From Shewanella oneidensis MR-1 (lineage in GTDB: Bacteria > Pseudomonadota > Gammaproteobacteria > Enterobacterales > Shewanellaceae): a stretch of DNA of 64,000 nucleotides. Positions 34,680 through 45,072 of this stretch are shown here, one piece after another. Position numbers and translations under genes: made by a program. The notes under the pieces are model-generated. The model made no database searches and was not told where the DNA came from. It saw only the letters and a list, made by a program, of their open reading frames with translations. Every line of letters starts with the position of its first letter. Within the stretch, counting starts at the first letter, position 1. The stretch spans positions 2,480,001 to 2,544,000 of the forward strand of contig NC_004347.2 of assembly GCF_000146165.2 (NCBI RefSeq), in the 5' to 3' direction.

Positions 34680-35783
34680 CTAAATGTTGTAATGTTTAGC
34701 CGCAAACTCGTTCATAAATGTTACCAGCGCGGCAACGCCTTCCAGTGGCATTGCATTGTAAAGGCTTGCACGCATACCACCGACGATTCTGTGCCCTTTT
34801 AAAGCCACTAAGCCCACCGCTTCGGCTTCTTTTAAGAAAGCGCCATCAAGGGATTCATCAGCCAGTTGAAAGGTCACATTCATCTGTGAGCGGTTCGCAG
34901 CCACCACACCATTTTTATAGAAAGGATTGGCGTCGATACAGGCATACAGCATTTGCGCTTTTTGCTGATTGATTTTCGCGATACTCGCCACACCACCAAT
35001 CGATTTAAGCCAAGCAAACACTTCGGCCGCTAAATACCAGGCAAAGGTCGGCGGCGTGTTAAACATCGAATCATGCTCCACCGCTAAACGATAATCCATA
35101 ATGGATGATTGCGGTAAACTCGGCAGTGTTAACATGTCATCGCGCACGATCACGATGGATAAGCCCGATGGACCTATGTTCTTTTGTGCGCCGGCATAGA
35201 TTAAACCATAACGACTAACATCAATTTCACGCGACATAATGGTTGACGATAAATCGGCAACAATTGGCCATGGACTGTCTAACTCATCAAAAATTTCGAT
35301 ACCATCAACTGTCTCATTGGGGCAGTAGTGCACATAACGGTAATCGGCATCAATCTTATGCAGATCAGGCAGCACTACCGCATTGAGGCAATTATGTTTT
35401 TCAACAATATTCAGACTATCAATTTGCGCGTCTCCCGCCAGCTTTTGCGCTTCAGCTAATGCTGCAGAAGACCATTGACCACTGACTAAATACAGGGCTC
35501 GGCCTTGGTTGCCTAAAAAATTATTCACAACGGCAGAGAACTGACCACGACCACCGCCATGCATAAAGAGCACATGATAGTTTTGTGGAATATGCATCAG
35601 CTCGCGTAAATCCGCCTCAGCTTGCTTGGTCAGCGCGATAAATTCCTTACCTCTGTGGCTGACTTCCATCACGGAGACACCTAGCCCATTCCAATCGAGT
35701 AATTCCTGTTGTGCTTTTTTCATCACCGCTGCGGGTAACATCGCAGGACCTGCACAGAAATTATAAATCGCGCTCACTGCCAC
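34680..35783 (-). CDS. serC: phosphoserine aminotransferase
   Basis: SerC makes 3-phosphoserine from 3-phosphohydroxypyruvate in serine synthesis and also serves pyridoxal phosphate synthesis. The 367-residue class V aminotransferase has [10 protein letters not shown] at the start, [23 protein letters not shown] and the PLP lysine in [12 protein letters not shown]. It lies about 100 bases downstream of gyrA on the same strand, separated by a terminator. The usual partner aroA is not adjacent. Confidence 0.96.
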   Translation of the reverse strand: MAVSAIYNFCAGPAMLPAAVMKKAQQELLDWNGLGVSVMEVSHRGKEFIALTKQAEADLRELMHIPQNYHVLFMHGGGRGQFSAVVNNFLGNQGRALYLVSGQWSSAALAEAQKLAGDAQIDSLNIVEKHNCLNAVVLPDLHKIDADYRYVHYCPNETVDGIEIFDELDSPWPIVADLSSTIMSREIDVSRYGLIYAGAQKNIGPSGLSIVIVRDDMLTLPSLPQSSIMDYRLAVEHDSMFNTPPTFAWYLAAEVFAWLKSIGGVASIAKINQQKAQMLYACIDANPFYKNGVVAANRSQMNVTFQLADESLDGAFLKEAEAVGLVALKGHRIVGGMRASLYNAMPLEGVAALVTFMNEFAAKHYNI

Positions 35784-35837
35784 TCTCCTTATTTACAAAC
35801 CATGATATTAGAATTCATAAAATAAAACGTTGCCATG

Positions 35838-35874
35838 AAAAAAACGAGCGTCCAATTGGACGCTCGTTTTCATA
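35838..35874. terminator. terminator after gyrA
   Basis: Perfect 30-base palindrome centred at 35855/35856 (AAAACGAGCGTCCAA with its complement) with a T-run on both sides. It follows the gyrA stop codon by 9 bases on the minus strand. Confidence 0.92.
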
Positions 35875-35882
35875 CTCTCGAA

Positions 35883-38642
35883 TTAGTCTTCGTCTTGCTC
35901 GTCGTCAAGCTCTTCGTCTTCGTCTAATTCTTCCAGCTCATCCTCTTCCTCTAAAGGCTCTTCTTGAACAGAGTCACCTTCAGCGATAACTGGGGCGATT
36001 GGCATACCGTTTTCATCCAGCTCGACTTCATCTTCGTCGCCTTGGATCTCATCGATACGTTGCAGACCAACCACTTTCTCGTCACTTGCGGTACGAATAA
36101 TGGTCACGCCTTGTGTGTTACGGCCAATGATAGACACACCATTAGCTGGCGTACGCACTAAAGTGCCCTTGTCGCTGATCAGCATGATTTCGTCATTGCC
36201 GCCCACTTGTACCGCACCAACGACAGCACCGTTACGTTCGCTCACCTTGATCGATACCACACCTTTCGTCGCGCGGCTCTTCGATGGATATTCAGACAGC
36301 TCAGTACGTTTACCATAGCCGTTTTCGGTCACAGTTAAGATAGCGCCATCGTCCTTAGGCACGATAAGAGACACCACTCTTTGACCTTCTTCAAGCTTGA
36401 TACCACGAACACCCGTCGCGCCACGACCCATTGGACGCACGCCCTTGAAGTTAATCTGTGGGTTGCCTTCTTCATCTAGCACTGGGTTGCCGTTTTCATC
36501 GAGGACGGCCACTTCTTCGCCTTCTTTAAAGCGAACCACTTTACCTTCATTCGAGAACAGCATGATCTCATCATCACCATTGGTGATATCGACACCGATC
36601 AGTTGGTCACCGTCTTTGAGGTTAACAGCGATAATACCGTTTGCACGTGGGTTGCTGTAGGCCGTCAATGCAGTTTTCTTCACGGTACCGTTAGAGGTTG
36701 CCATGATGATGTATTTATCTTCGGCGTATTCGCGTACCGGTAGAATCGCAGTAATGCGCTCGCCATCAGCCAGCGGCAGCAGGTTAACAATTGGACGACC
36801 ACGGGAAGTGCGGCTCGCCAGCGGTAATTGATAGACTTTGAGCCAGTACATCTTACCGAAGTCAGAGAAGCACAAAATGGTGTCGTGGGTATTGGCAACC
36901 AGCAGTTTTTCAACGAAATCTTCATCTTTCACTTTCGTTGCAACTTTGCCTTTACCACCACGGCGCTGAGCTTGATAATCGCTCAGTGGTTGATACTTGG
37001 CATAACCTAAGTGTGACAAGGTTACTACCACGTCTTCTTCGTTGATTAAGTCTTCAAGACTCATATCAATTTCGTTGGCGTTAATCACTGTGCGGCGGGC
37101 ATCGCCGTATTCAGCTAGAATTTCTTCCAACTCTTCTTTGATCACTTCCATTAAACGCTCAGGGCTGCGCAAAATAAACAGCAGACCTGCGATAAACTCG
37201 AGCAGCTCTTCGTATTCAGCGATGATCTTATCGTGCTCAAGCCCAGTTAAACGGTGTAAGCGCAGCTCAAGGATCGCCTGAGCCTGTTGCTCAGTCAGAT
37301 AATATAAGCCATCGCGGATACCATATTCTGGCTCTAACCACTCAGGACGTGCTGCATCGTCACCGGCTTTTTCAAGCATGCCTTGCACATGACCGAGCGC
37401 CCAGCCCTGTTCAACCAATTTAACTTTAGCGTCAGCTGGAGTTGGCGAGGCTTTGATCAGCGCAATAATCGGATCGATGTTGGCCAGTGCGACCGCTAAT
37501 GCCTCAAGGATATGGGCGCGCTCGCGCGCTTTACGCAGTTCAAATACGGTGCGGCGTGTTACCACTTCACGGCGGTGCAGAATAAAGCACTCGAGCATTT
37601 CTTTTAAGTTGAACAACTTCGGCTGACCATTAGTCAACGCCACCATGTTGATACCAAAAGAGCACTGCATTTGCGTTTGAGCATAGAGGTTGTTTAGGAC
37701 AACTTCACCCACTTCACCGCGTTTAATTTCAATAACGATGCGCATACCGTCTTTGTCAGACTCGTCGCGCAGACCGCTAATGCCTTCAAGCTTTTTATCT
37801 TTAACCAGCTCGGCAATCTTCTCAATTAAACGGGCTTTGTTTACTTGATACGGGATTTCAGTGACGATAATGCGTTCACGGCCATTCTCTTCCGTTTCCA
37901 CCTCAGCCAGTGCACGCATGATGGCACGGCCACGGCCGGTTTTATAGGCATCAATAATGCCCTTACGGCCATTGATAATCGCTGCAGTTGGGAAATCGGG
38001 GCCTGGAATATAGTCCATCAGCTGTTCAATCGACAACGCAGGATCAGCGATCAGCGCTAAACAGCCTTTAACCACTTCGGTTAAGTTGTGCGGTGGGATG
38101 TTCGTTGCCATACCAACTGCAATACCCGATGAACCGTTAATCAACAGGTTAGGGACGCGTGTCGGTAATACCGCAGGAATTTGTTCGGTGCCGTCGTAGT
38201 TTGGCACATAGTCAACGGTTTCTTTTTCAAGATCGGCGAGGAGCTGGTGCGCTAACTTATCCATACGGATTTCGGTGTAACGCATTGCCGCTGCTGAGTC
38301 ACCGTCAACCGAACCGAAGTTTCCTTGACCATCGACTAAGGTGTAACGCAGTGAGAAAGGCTGAGCCATACGTACGATAGTATCGTATACCGCCGAGTCA
38401 CCATGGGGGTGATATTTACCGATCACGTCACCGACCACACGGGCAGACTTTTTGTACGGCTTGTTCCAATCGTTCTTCAATTCACTCATGGCAAACAGCA
38501 CGCGGCGATGCACAGGCTTAAGGCCATCACGCACGTCTGGTAATGCACGTCCCACGATGACGCTCATGGCGTAATCAAGGTACGAATTCTTTAGTTCGTC
38601 TTCGATATTAATTGGCGAAATAGATGATGCCAGATCAGTCAT
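35883..38642 (-). CDS. gyrA: DNA gyrase subunit A
   Basis: GyrA is the DNA-breaking and rejoining subunit of gyrase. The 919-residue protein starts [20 protein letters not shown]. The frame is open to 38720, but that stretch has no family similarity, and GGGGA precedes the chosen ATG. The active-site tyrosine lies in MRYTEIRM. The quinolone region reads [12 protein letters not shown], with Ser and Asp at the classical positions, a drug-sensitive type. QRRGGKGK is the GyrA box needed for DNA wrapping. Compared with E. coli (875 residues) the C-terminal domain has an insertion around [13 protein letters not shown] and a long acidic tail rich in Glu and Asp. Confidence 0.98.
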   Translation of the reverse strand: MTDLASSISPINIEDELKNSYLDYAMSVIVGRALPDVRDGLKPVHRRVLFAMSELKNDWNKPYKKSARVVGDVIGKYHPHGDSAVYDTIVRMAQPFSLRYTLVDGQGNFGSVDGDSAAAMRYTEIRMDKLAHQLLADLEKETVDYVPNYDGTEQIPAVLPTRVPNLLINGSSGIAVGMATNIPPHNLTEVVKGCLALIADPALSIEQLMDYIPGPDFPTAAIINGRKGIIDAYKTGRGRAIMRALAEVETEENGRERIIVTEIPYQVNKARLIEKIAELVKDKKLEGISGLRDESDKDGMRIVIEIKRGEVGEVVLNNLYAQTQMQCSFGINMVALTNGQPKLFNLKEMLECFILHRREVVTRRTVFELRKARERAHILEALAVALANIDPIIALIKASPTPADAKVKLVEQGWALGHVQGMLEKAGDDAARPEWLEPEYGIRDGLYYLTEQQAQAILELRLHRLTGLEHDKIIAEYEELLEFIAGLLFILRSPERLMEVIKEELEEILAEYGDARRTVINANEIDMSLEDLINEEDVVVTLSHLGYAKYQPLSDYQAQRRGGKGKVATKVKDEDFVEKLLVANTHDTILCFSDFGKMYWLKVYQLPLASRTSRGRPIVNLLPLADGERITAILPVREYAEDKYIIMATSNGTVKKTALTAYSNPRANGIIAVNLKDGDQLIGVDITNGDDEIMLFSNEGKVVRFKEGEEVAVLDENGNPVLDEEGNPQINFKGVRPMGRGATGVRGIKLEEGQRVVSLIVPKDDGAILTVTENGYGKRTELSEYPSKSRATKGVVSIKVSERNGAVVGAVQVGGNDEIMLISDKGTLVRTPANGVSIIGRNTQGVTIIRTASDEKVVGLQRIDEIQGDEDEVELDENGMPIAPVIAEGDSVQEEPLEEEDELEELDEDEELDDEQDED

Positions 38643-39738
<1,096 letters not shown>

Positions 39739-39739
39739 A

Positions 39740-40429
39740 ATGAGCTTATCTGAGATTAAAGGGGTGTTATTCGATCTTGACGGCACCCTCGCCGATACCG
39801 CGCCGGATTTGGTTGAAGCCCTTAATCTCAGTTTACGCGATGTCGGCATCGCCGCTAAACCCTTAGCGGCGATGCGTAGCGCAGCCTCCCACGGTAGTTT
39901 TGCCTTAGTGGATGCCGCCATTCCAGATGCTGATGAGACGCTACGAACCCAAGTGCAACAGGGACTCCTTATCCATTATCAACGGATTAATGGCGAGCAT
40001 TGCCAATTATTTGCAGGTATAGCCCCGTTGCTTGACTGGCTCGAATTACACAGTGTGCCATTTGGGGTGATCACCAATAAACCGGCACGTTTTACTCGCC
40101 CGTTGTTGAATAAGCTTAAGCTTACCGCGCGTATGTCTGTAGTGATCAGCGGCGATTCGACCCGTTACGCTAAGCCCCATACGGCCCCTATGCTACTGGG
40201 CGCCCAGCAACTGCAATGTAAGCCACATCAGATCCTCTATTTAGGGGATGCCGAGCGGGATTTACTGGCCGCCCAAGCAGCAGGCATGCTCGGCGGAGTG
40301 GCACTTTGGGGATATTTAAGTGCAACCGATACTCCCAGCACTTGGCCAGCCTACGCCCACTACCCTTCACCTTTATGTCTTCATACGGCGTTAAGCCAAG
40401 CCTTGGCAAAAATAAGTCAACAAAATTAG
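39740..40429 (+). CDS. HAD phosphatase, Gph/MupP type
   Basis: A haloacid dehalogenase-superfamily phosphatase of 229 residues. The nucleophile lies in VLFDLDGTLADTAPD, motif II is VITNKP, the lysine motif is in KPHTAPML and motif IV is YLGDAERD. Annotation pipelines usually call such proteins phosphoglycolate phosphatase. In Pseudomonas the gene directly after ubiG is mupP, the MurNAc 6-phosphate phosphatase of cell-wall recycling, and the C-terminal WGYLSATDTPSTWPA resembles the corresponding MupP segment. I cannot decide between 2-phosphoglycolate and MurNAc 6-phosphate as substrate. The start is the ATG one base after the ubiG stop. Confidence 0.85.
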   Translation: MSLSEIKGVLFDLDGTLADTAPDLVEALNLSLRDVGIAAKPLAAMRSAASHGSFALVDAAIPDADETLRTQVQQGLLIHYQRINGEHCQLFAGIAPLLDWLELHSVPFGVITNKPARFTRPLLNKLKLTARMSVVISGDSTRYAKPHTAPMLLGAQQLQCKPHQILYLGDAERDLLAAQAAGMLGGVALWGYLSATDTPSTWPAYAHYPSPLCLHTALSQALAKISQQN

Positions 40430-40493
40430 CTCACAATAACGGTACAGGTACGCACTGCCAGCGATTAGTAGAATTCATACTGTGGGTCAACCC

Positions 40494-40536
40494 CTGTGAT
40501 CGCGATCGCTGCTTATTTTAGCGATCGATCACACAG
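40494..40536. repeat. GATCG-rich imperfect palindrome after the phosphatase gene
   Basis: CTGTGATCGCGATCGCT (40494-40510) pairs with AGCGATCGATCACACAG (40520-40536) apart from small bulges. The loop is nine bases. There is no T-tract, so it is not a typical terminator. It may be a transcript 3'-end structure or a protein site. Confidence 0.6.
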
Positions 40537-40678
40537 TGAGATTTGGACAAAAATTCGACACAAAAGATGCGCGCTACTCTCAATTTGAGCTACAAGGTTA
40601 GTCATTACTAACGCTTTTCTTTATCCTCAAGATATCCACAAGATACCCCCTAAATTGAGACTTGCAAATGACGGCAAA

Positions 40679-40725
40679 CCTCACTATCTTGTATCTCATC
40701 TTATTTAAAACACCATATCTTGTGT
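40679..40725 (+). promoter_or_regulatory. tandem NrdR boxes upstream of nrdAB
   Basis: The downstream site ACACCATATCTTGTGT (40710-40725) matches the NrdR consensus ACACWATATATWGTGT closely. The upstream site (40679-40694) is weaker, with 11 of 16 bases in common with it. Their starts are 31 bases apart, the three-helical-turn spacing usual for NrdR box pairs. NrdR represses ribonucleotide reductase genes when ATP/dATP-bound. Confidence 0.75.
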
Positions 40726-40880
40726 ATAGGTAGCAATCAGGCACACTAGAAGTTCCCCGCTAAATCGACTATTTTCACCATAGTCAGCAGTATTAAGGGT
40801 TTTCAGGTTGATTGTTTTACAAGGAAACGTACGGTGACTGAGTTCACCTGAATAGATATCAGAACCAAGGCCTCTCTTCA

Positions 40881-43169
40881 ATGAATAGCAATATGACAGT
40901 TACAAAACGTTGTGGTGCCCGTGAGACGATCGATCTCGACAAAATACACCGCGTAATTACTTGGGCAGCCAAGGGATTAAAAAACGTTTCTGTTTCTGAA
41001 GTTGAACTTCGCACGCATTTACAGTTTTTCGATGGGATCCCAACCGAAGCTATCCACGAAACGATCATCAAATCGGCAGCGGATTTAATTTCCCCAGAGT
41101 CACCCGATTATCAGTTTCTGGCTGCGCGCTTAGCCGTATTCCATTTACGTAAGAAGGCCTTTGGTCAGTTCGAGCCGCCCAAGTTATATGATCATGTGAC
41201 TAAGCTGGTGGAGCTGGGTAAGTATGATATGCACATTCTGCAAGACTACACCCGCGAAGAGCTCGATATCATGGATACTTATATCGACCATTGGCGCGAT
41301 ATGAATTTCTCCTACGCAGCCGTTAAACAGCTCGAAGGCAAGTATCTGGTTCAAAATCGCGTGACCCACGAGATTTATGAGAGCGCCCAGTTCCTTTATA
41401 TTCTGGTGGCGGCTTGTTTGTTTGCCCGTTATCCAAAGGAAACGCGCCTGCAGTACGTTAAAGATTTTTACGACGCGGTATCAACCTTTAAGATTTCACT
41501 GCCGACCCCCATCATGGCAGGCGTTCGTACACCTACACGTCAGTTCAGCTCATGCGTGCTGATTGAATGTGGCGATAGCTTGGATTCGATCAATGCGACC
41601 GCATCGTCTATCGTGAAATACGTGAGCCAACGCGCTGGTATCGGTATCAACGCTGGTCGTATCCGTGCGTTAGGTAGCCCAATCCGTGGCGGCGAAGCCT
41701 TCCATACAGGTTGCTTACCTTTCTACAAGTATTTCCAAACCGCGGTGAAGTCTTGCTCGCAAGGCGGTGTGCGCGGCGGTGCAGCCACCCTCTTCTATCC
41801 TATTTGGCATTTAGAAGTTGAATCTCTGCTGGTACTGAAAAACAACCGTGGCGTTGAAGATAACCGTATCCGTCATTTAGACTATGGCGTGCAACTGAAT
41901 AAACTGATGTATCAACGTCTGATCAAAGGCGAAAGCATTAGCCTATTCAGCCCATCTGACGTACCCGGTCTTTACGATGCCTTCTTTGAAGATCAAGCCG
42001 AATTTGAGCGTTTGTATCTGCAATATGAGCAAGACAGCAGTATTCGTAAGAAGACATTAAAAGCGGTGGATCTGTTCTCACTGATGATGCAAGAACGTGC
42101 TTCAACGGGCCGTATCTACATTCAAAACGTGGATCACTGTAACACCCACAGTCCATTTGACTCAAAAGTTGCACCGATCAGACAGTCTAACCTCTGCCTC
42201 GAAATCGCGCTGCCAACCAAGCCATTGAATAACATTGACGATCCAAATGGTGAAATCGCCCTTTGTACACTCTCGGCATTAAATCTGGGGACAATTACCG
42301 ATTTAGCGGAACTGGAGCCATTAGCTGATTTAGCCGTGCGAGCCTTAGATAACCTGCTGGATTACCAAGATTATCCAATTAAAGCTGCACAAATTTCATC
42401 GATGAACCGTCGTACCTTAGGGATTGGCGTCATCAACTTTGCTAACTACTTAGCGAAGAATGGCATGAAGTACTCCGATGGCAGCGCGAACAACCTGACA
42501 CACAAGACCTTTGAAGCGATTCAGTTTTATCTGCTCAAAGCATCTATGAATCTCGCTAAAGAAAAAGGCGCATGTCCATTATTTAATGAGACCACTTACG
42601 CCCAAGGTATTTTACCTATCGATACCTACAAACGTGACCTAGATAAGATTTGCAGTGAGCCATTGCATTTAGACTGGGAAGCACTGCGCAGCGACATTAA
42701 AGAGTACGGATTACGTAACTCGACACTGTCGGCACTGATGCCGTCTGAAACCTCATCACAGATCTCAAACGCCACCAACGGTATCGAACCGCCACGGGGT
42801 TTAATCAGTGTGAAGGCCAGTAAAGATGGCCAGTTAAAGCAAGTGGTACCTGATTTCGACACCTTAAAGAATAACTATGAACTGTTGTGGCAAATGCCAA
42901 GCAACGAAGGTTACTTACAGCTTGTGGGTATCATGCAAAAGTTCGTTGATCAAGCGATTTCGGCTAACACAAATTATGATCCAGCGCGTTTTGAGGGCCG
43001 TAAAGTCCCGATGCAGACCCTGCTAAAAGACTTACTCAATGCCTATAAGTTAGGTGTAAAAACGCTGTACTACCATAACACTCGCGATGGTGCATCGGAT
43101 CAACACGATGACATTACCAACATAGAGAAAGAAGATGACGGCTGTGCTGGCGGCGCTTGCAAAATCTAA
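40881..43169 (+). CDS. nrdA: class Ia ribonucleoside-diphosphate reductase, alpha subunit
   Basis: NrdA holds the active site and allosteric sites of the aerobic ribonucleotide reductase. The 762-residue protein has an N-terminal ATP cone (VTKRCGARETIDLDKIHRVI), active-site cysteines in SSCVLIECGDS and QSNLCLEIALP, the two radical-path tyrosines in the C-terminal part (KTLYYHNTRDG region) and the swinging-arm cysteines in CAGGACKI. The length matches E. coli (761). It is followed by nrdB and yfaE in one operon and preceded by NrdR boxes. Confidence 0.98.
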   Translation: MNSNMTVTKRCGARETIDLDKIHRVITWAAKGLKNVSVSEVELRTHLQFFDGIPTEAIHETIIKSAADLISPESPDYQFLAARLAVFHLRKKAFGQFEPPKLYDHVTKLVELGKYDMHILQDYTREELDIMDTYIDHWRDMNFSYAAVKQLEGKYLVQNRVTHEIYESAQFLYILVAACLFARYPKETRLQYVKDFYDAVSTFKISLPTPIMAGVRTPTRQFSSCVLIECGDSLDSINATASSIVKYVSQRAGIGINAGRIRALGSPIRGGEAFHTGCLPFYKYFQTAVKSCSQGGVRGGAATLFYPIWHLEVESLLVLKNNRGVEDNRIRHLDYGVQLNKLMYQRLIKGESISLFSPSDVPGLYDAFFEDQAEFERLYLQYEQDSSIRKKTLKAVDLFSLMMQERASTGRIYIQNVDHCNTHSPFDSKVAPIRQSNLCLEIALPTKPLNNIDDPNGEIALCTLSALNLGTITDLAELEPLADLAVRALDNLLDYQDYPIKAAQISSMNRRTLGIGVINFANYLAKNGMKYSDGSANNLTHKTFEAIQFYLLKASMNLAKEKGACPLFNETTYAQGILPIDTYKRDLDKICSEPLHLDWEALRSDIKEYGLRNSTLSALMPSETSSQISNATNGIEPPRGLISVKASKDGQLKQVVPDFDTLKNNYELLWQMPSNEGYLQLVGIMQKFVDQAISANTNYDPARFEGRKVPMQTLLKDLLNAYKLGVKTLYYHNTRDGASDQHDDITNIEKEDDGCAGGACKI

Positions 43170-43188
43170 TCTTCAATGTTAACGGTTA

Positions 43189-43209
43189 CGGGATCCCAAT
43201 GGGATCCCG
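43189..43209. repeat. stem-loop between nrdA and nrdB
   Basis: Perfect 9-bp stem CGGGATCCC (43189-43197), loop AAT, stem GGGATCCCG (43201-43209), 20 bases after the nrdA stop and 20 before the nrdB start. There is no T-tract. It could stabilise or process the nrdAB transcript. Confidence 0.75.
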
Positions 43210-43229
43210 ACTTATTGGAATACTCGTAC

Positions 43230-44360
43230 ATGACCTACTCTACTTTTTGCCAAACACCCAACGATGCCACCCGTGAACCTATGTTTTTCGGACAATCGGT
43301 AAACGTCGCACGTTATGACCAACAAAAATATGAAGTGTTTGAAAAACTAATCGAAAAGCAGCTGTCTTTCTTCTGGCGCCCAGAGGAAGTCGATGTGAGC
43401 CGCGATAAAATCGACTACAACTCACTGCCAGATCATGAAAAGCATATTTTTATTTCTAACCTGAAATATCAAACGCTGCTCGATTCAATTCAAGGCCGTT
43501 CGCCAAACGTGGCTTTTTTGCCACTGGTATCACTACCTGAGTTAGAGACTTGGATTGAAACCTGGTCATTCTCCGAGACCATTCATTCGCGCTCATACAC
43601 TCACATTATTCGTAATATCGTCAACGATCCTTCGGTGATTTTTGACGATATCGTGGTGAACCATGAGATCCTGCGCCGTGCCACAGACATTGCAGAGTTC
43701 TACGATCACCTCATCAAACTGACCCAGATATACCACCTACTCGGTGAAGGCACCCATGTAATTGATGGTGAGCCAGTAGAGGTGAATACCCGCACCTTGA
43801 AAAAAGCCCTATACCTTTGCATGATGTCAGTTAACGCGCTCGAAGCTATTCGCTTCTACGTGAGCTTTGCCTGCTCATTTGCCTTCGCTGAACGTAAGCT
43901 CATGGAAGGTAACGCGAAAATTATTCGCCTTATTGCCCGTGATGAAGCGCTGCACTTAAACAGCACCCAGCACATCTTAACCATCATGCAGGGTGGCAAA
44001 GACGATCCTGAAATGGGCGAGATTGCAATTGAATGCCAACAGGAAGCCTACAACCTGTTCCTTAAAGCCGCCGAGCAAGAAAAAGAATGGGCCAAATACC
44101 TGTTCAAAGACGGCTCTATGATCGGTCTAAACGAGCAGATCCTCTGCCAATATGTTGAGTACATTACTAACCAACGGATGAAGTCAGTTAACCTGCCACA
44201 GCCTTACGCCGAACAGACTAACCCATTACCTTGGATGAAAAACTGGTTAGAGAGTGATGCGGTACAAGTGGCTCCCCAAGAAGTGGAAGTTTCATCCTAT
44301 CTGGTCGGCCAAATCGATGCGGCCGTCGACAGTGATGAATTCCTTGATTTCGATCTCTAG
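43230..44360 (+). CDS. nrdB: class Ia ribonucleoside-diphosphate reductase, beta subunit
   Basis: NrdB carries the diiron-tyrosyl radical cofactor. With the start [10 protein letters not shown] at 43230 the protein has 376 residues, the E. coli length. The frame is open to 43176, but that part covers the intergenic stem-loop. The radical tyrosine lies in [11 protein letters not shown], and iron ligands are recognisable in [19 protein letters not shown] and [12 protein letters not shown]. It ends with the flexible C-terminal SDEFLDFDL that docks into NrdA. yfaE follows 17 bases later. Confidence 0.98.
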   Translation: MTYSTFCQTPNDATREPMFFGQSVNVARYDQQKYEVFEKLIEKQLSFFWRPEEVDVSRDKIDYNSLPDHEKHIFISNLKYQTLLDSIQGRSPNVAFLPLVSLPELETWIETWSFSETIHSRSYTHIIRNIVNDPSVIFDDIVVNHEILRRATDIAEFYDHLIKLTQIYHLLGEGTHVIDGEPVEVNTRTLKKALYLCMMSVNALEAIRFYVSFACSFAFAERKLMEGNAKIIRLIARDEALHLNSTQHILTIMQGGKDDPEMGEIAIECQQEAYNLFLKAAEQEKEWAKYLFKDGSMIGLNEQILCQYVEYITNQRMKSVNLPQPYAEQTNPLPWMKNWLESDAVQVAPQEVEVSSYLVGQIDAAVDSDEFLDFDL

Positions 44361-44377
44361 TCGCTTTTGATTGCGAA

Positions 44378-44812
44378 ATGACTAAGTTGAATCCGCTCAA
44401 GAGCCATCCATTGAACAGCCCCTTTGCCAAGGCGCCCATTGTGCGCCTGCAAGGGCAACCTGTGCTGCTATTTACTCAGCAGCACAACTCTTTACTGCAA
44501 GCACTCGAAGCTAAAAAGGTCAGGATTTTCTCTGAGTGTCGCAGTGGTTTTTGCGGTGCCTGTAAAACAAAAGTGCTAAGTGGCAGTGTCACCTATTTAA
44601 CTGAGCCGCTGGCCAAGCTTAAAGCTGATGAATGCCTGCCCTGCTGCTGTATCCCCTCTGAAGATTTAGAGCTCGACTTATCGCCTGAAGGTGCTGCAGT
44701 CGTCGCCTATCCTCGCTGTAAAACACCTTCTCTGACGCAAACAAGCTCCTCAATCCCCAAGCACAATCTAAAAGCAGTCGCATTGCAAGTGAAAGAAACG
44801 ATTGAAGACTAG
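44378..44812 (+). CDS. yfaE: 2Fe-2S ferredoxin YfaE (NrdB cofactor maintenance)
   Basis: YfaE reduces the diferric centre of NrdB to regenerate the tyrosyl radical cofactor. The 144-residue protein has a plant-type 2Fe-2S ferredoxin core with cysteines in SECRSGFCGACKTKV and CLPCCCIP. It is longer than E. coli YfaE (about 84 residues), with an N-terminal extension of about 20 residues and a C-terminal extension of about 40. The start at 44378 is 17 bases after nrdB. An internal start cannot be excluded. Confidence 0.9.
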   Translation: MTKLNPLKSHPLNSPFAKAPIVRLQGQPVLLFTQQHNSLLQALEAKKVRIFSECRSGFCGACKTKVLSGSVTYLTEPLAKLKADECLPCCCIPSEDLELDLSPEGAAVVAYPRCKTPSLTQTSSSIPKHNLKAVALQVKETIED

Positions 44813-44825
44813 ATTGAAAACAAGT

Positions 44826-44918
44826 GCGTGTTGAAGTTTCAGGTTTTTTACAGCAATTTGGCTAACATTTATAGAGGAAAGCCTAAGCCAAGATAAACGA
44901 ACGATAATGCAGCAGAAA
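44826..44918. mobile_element. degraded MITE-like element, copy C
   Basis: Shares GCGTGTTGAAGTTTC, CAGCAATTTGGCTAAC, TTTATAGAGGAAAGCC (variant) and ACGATAATGCAGCAGAAA in the same order as copies A and B (about 9.5 and 10.9 kb). The right terminal repeat is missing: the sequence leaves the MITE after GCAGCAGAAA, eleven bases before an orphan IS end. Confidence 0.65.
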
Positions 44919-44928
44919 TGGAACCAAA

Positions 44929-44963
44929 GAGGCAGTTCATAATGTTGTGTCAGGCTAATTTAA
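44929..44963. mobile_element. orphan IS256-family end (relic)
   Basis: GAGGCAGTTCATAATGTTGT followed by GTCAGGCTAATTT matches the GAGG-type end of IS element 1 (15703 onward) with a few substitutions, oriented with its interior to the right. No transposase follows it; unrelated sequence begins within about 20 bases. It is the stump of a former insertion. Confidence 0.7.
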
Positions 44964-44981
44964 CTGAGAGATTATACTTTT

Positions 44982-45072
44982 TTAAGCGCCCATAAAAATG
45001 GATAGATAAGTGGCCATTACAGCCGCTAACGCCGCCAGATTAAGTTGAATTAAGATGCCATCTTTGTTGGTT
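44982..45072 (-). pseudogene. possible C-terminal remnant of a membrane-protein gene
   Basis: An open minus-strand frame of 29 codons ends with TAA at 44982-44984 and is cut at its 5' side by the IS at 45073. It reads DGILIQLNLAALAAVMATYL and then SIFMGA, a polar start followed by a helix-like hydrophobic end, as at the C-terminus of an integral membrane protein. No matching N-terminal part is seen on the other side of the IS. I do not recognise the parent gene, and such a short frame could be chance. Confidence 0.35.

Larger units (their letters stand above)
40430..40880. other. nrdA upstream regulatory region
   Basis: No gene in 450 bases. It holds an imperfect palindrome at 40494-40536 and a pair of NrdR-box-like sites at 40679-40694 and 40710-40725, both annotated separately. 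The remainder is AT-rich promoter DNA. Confidence 0.5.

Noticed and set aside
40632..40640. DnaA-box-like ATATCCACA upstream of nrdA
   Set aside because: It differs from TTATCCACA in a conserved position and stands alone. Too weak to report as a site.
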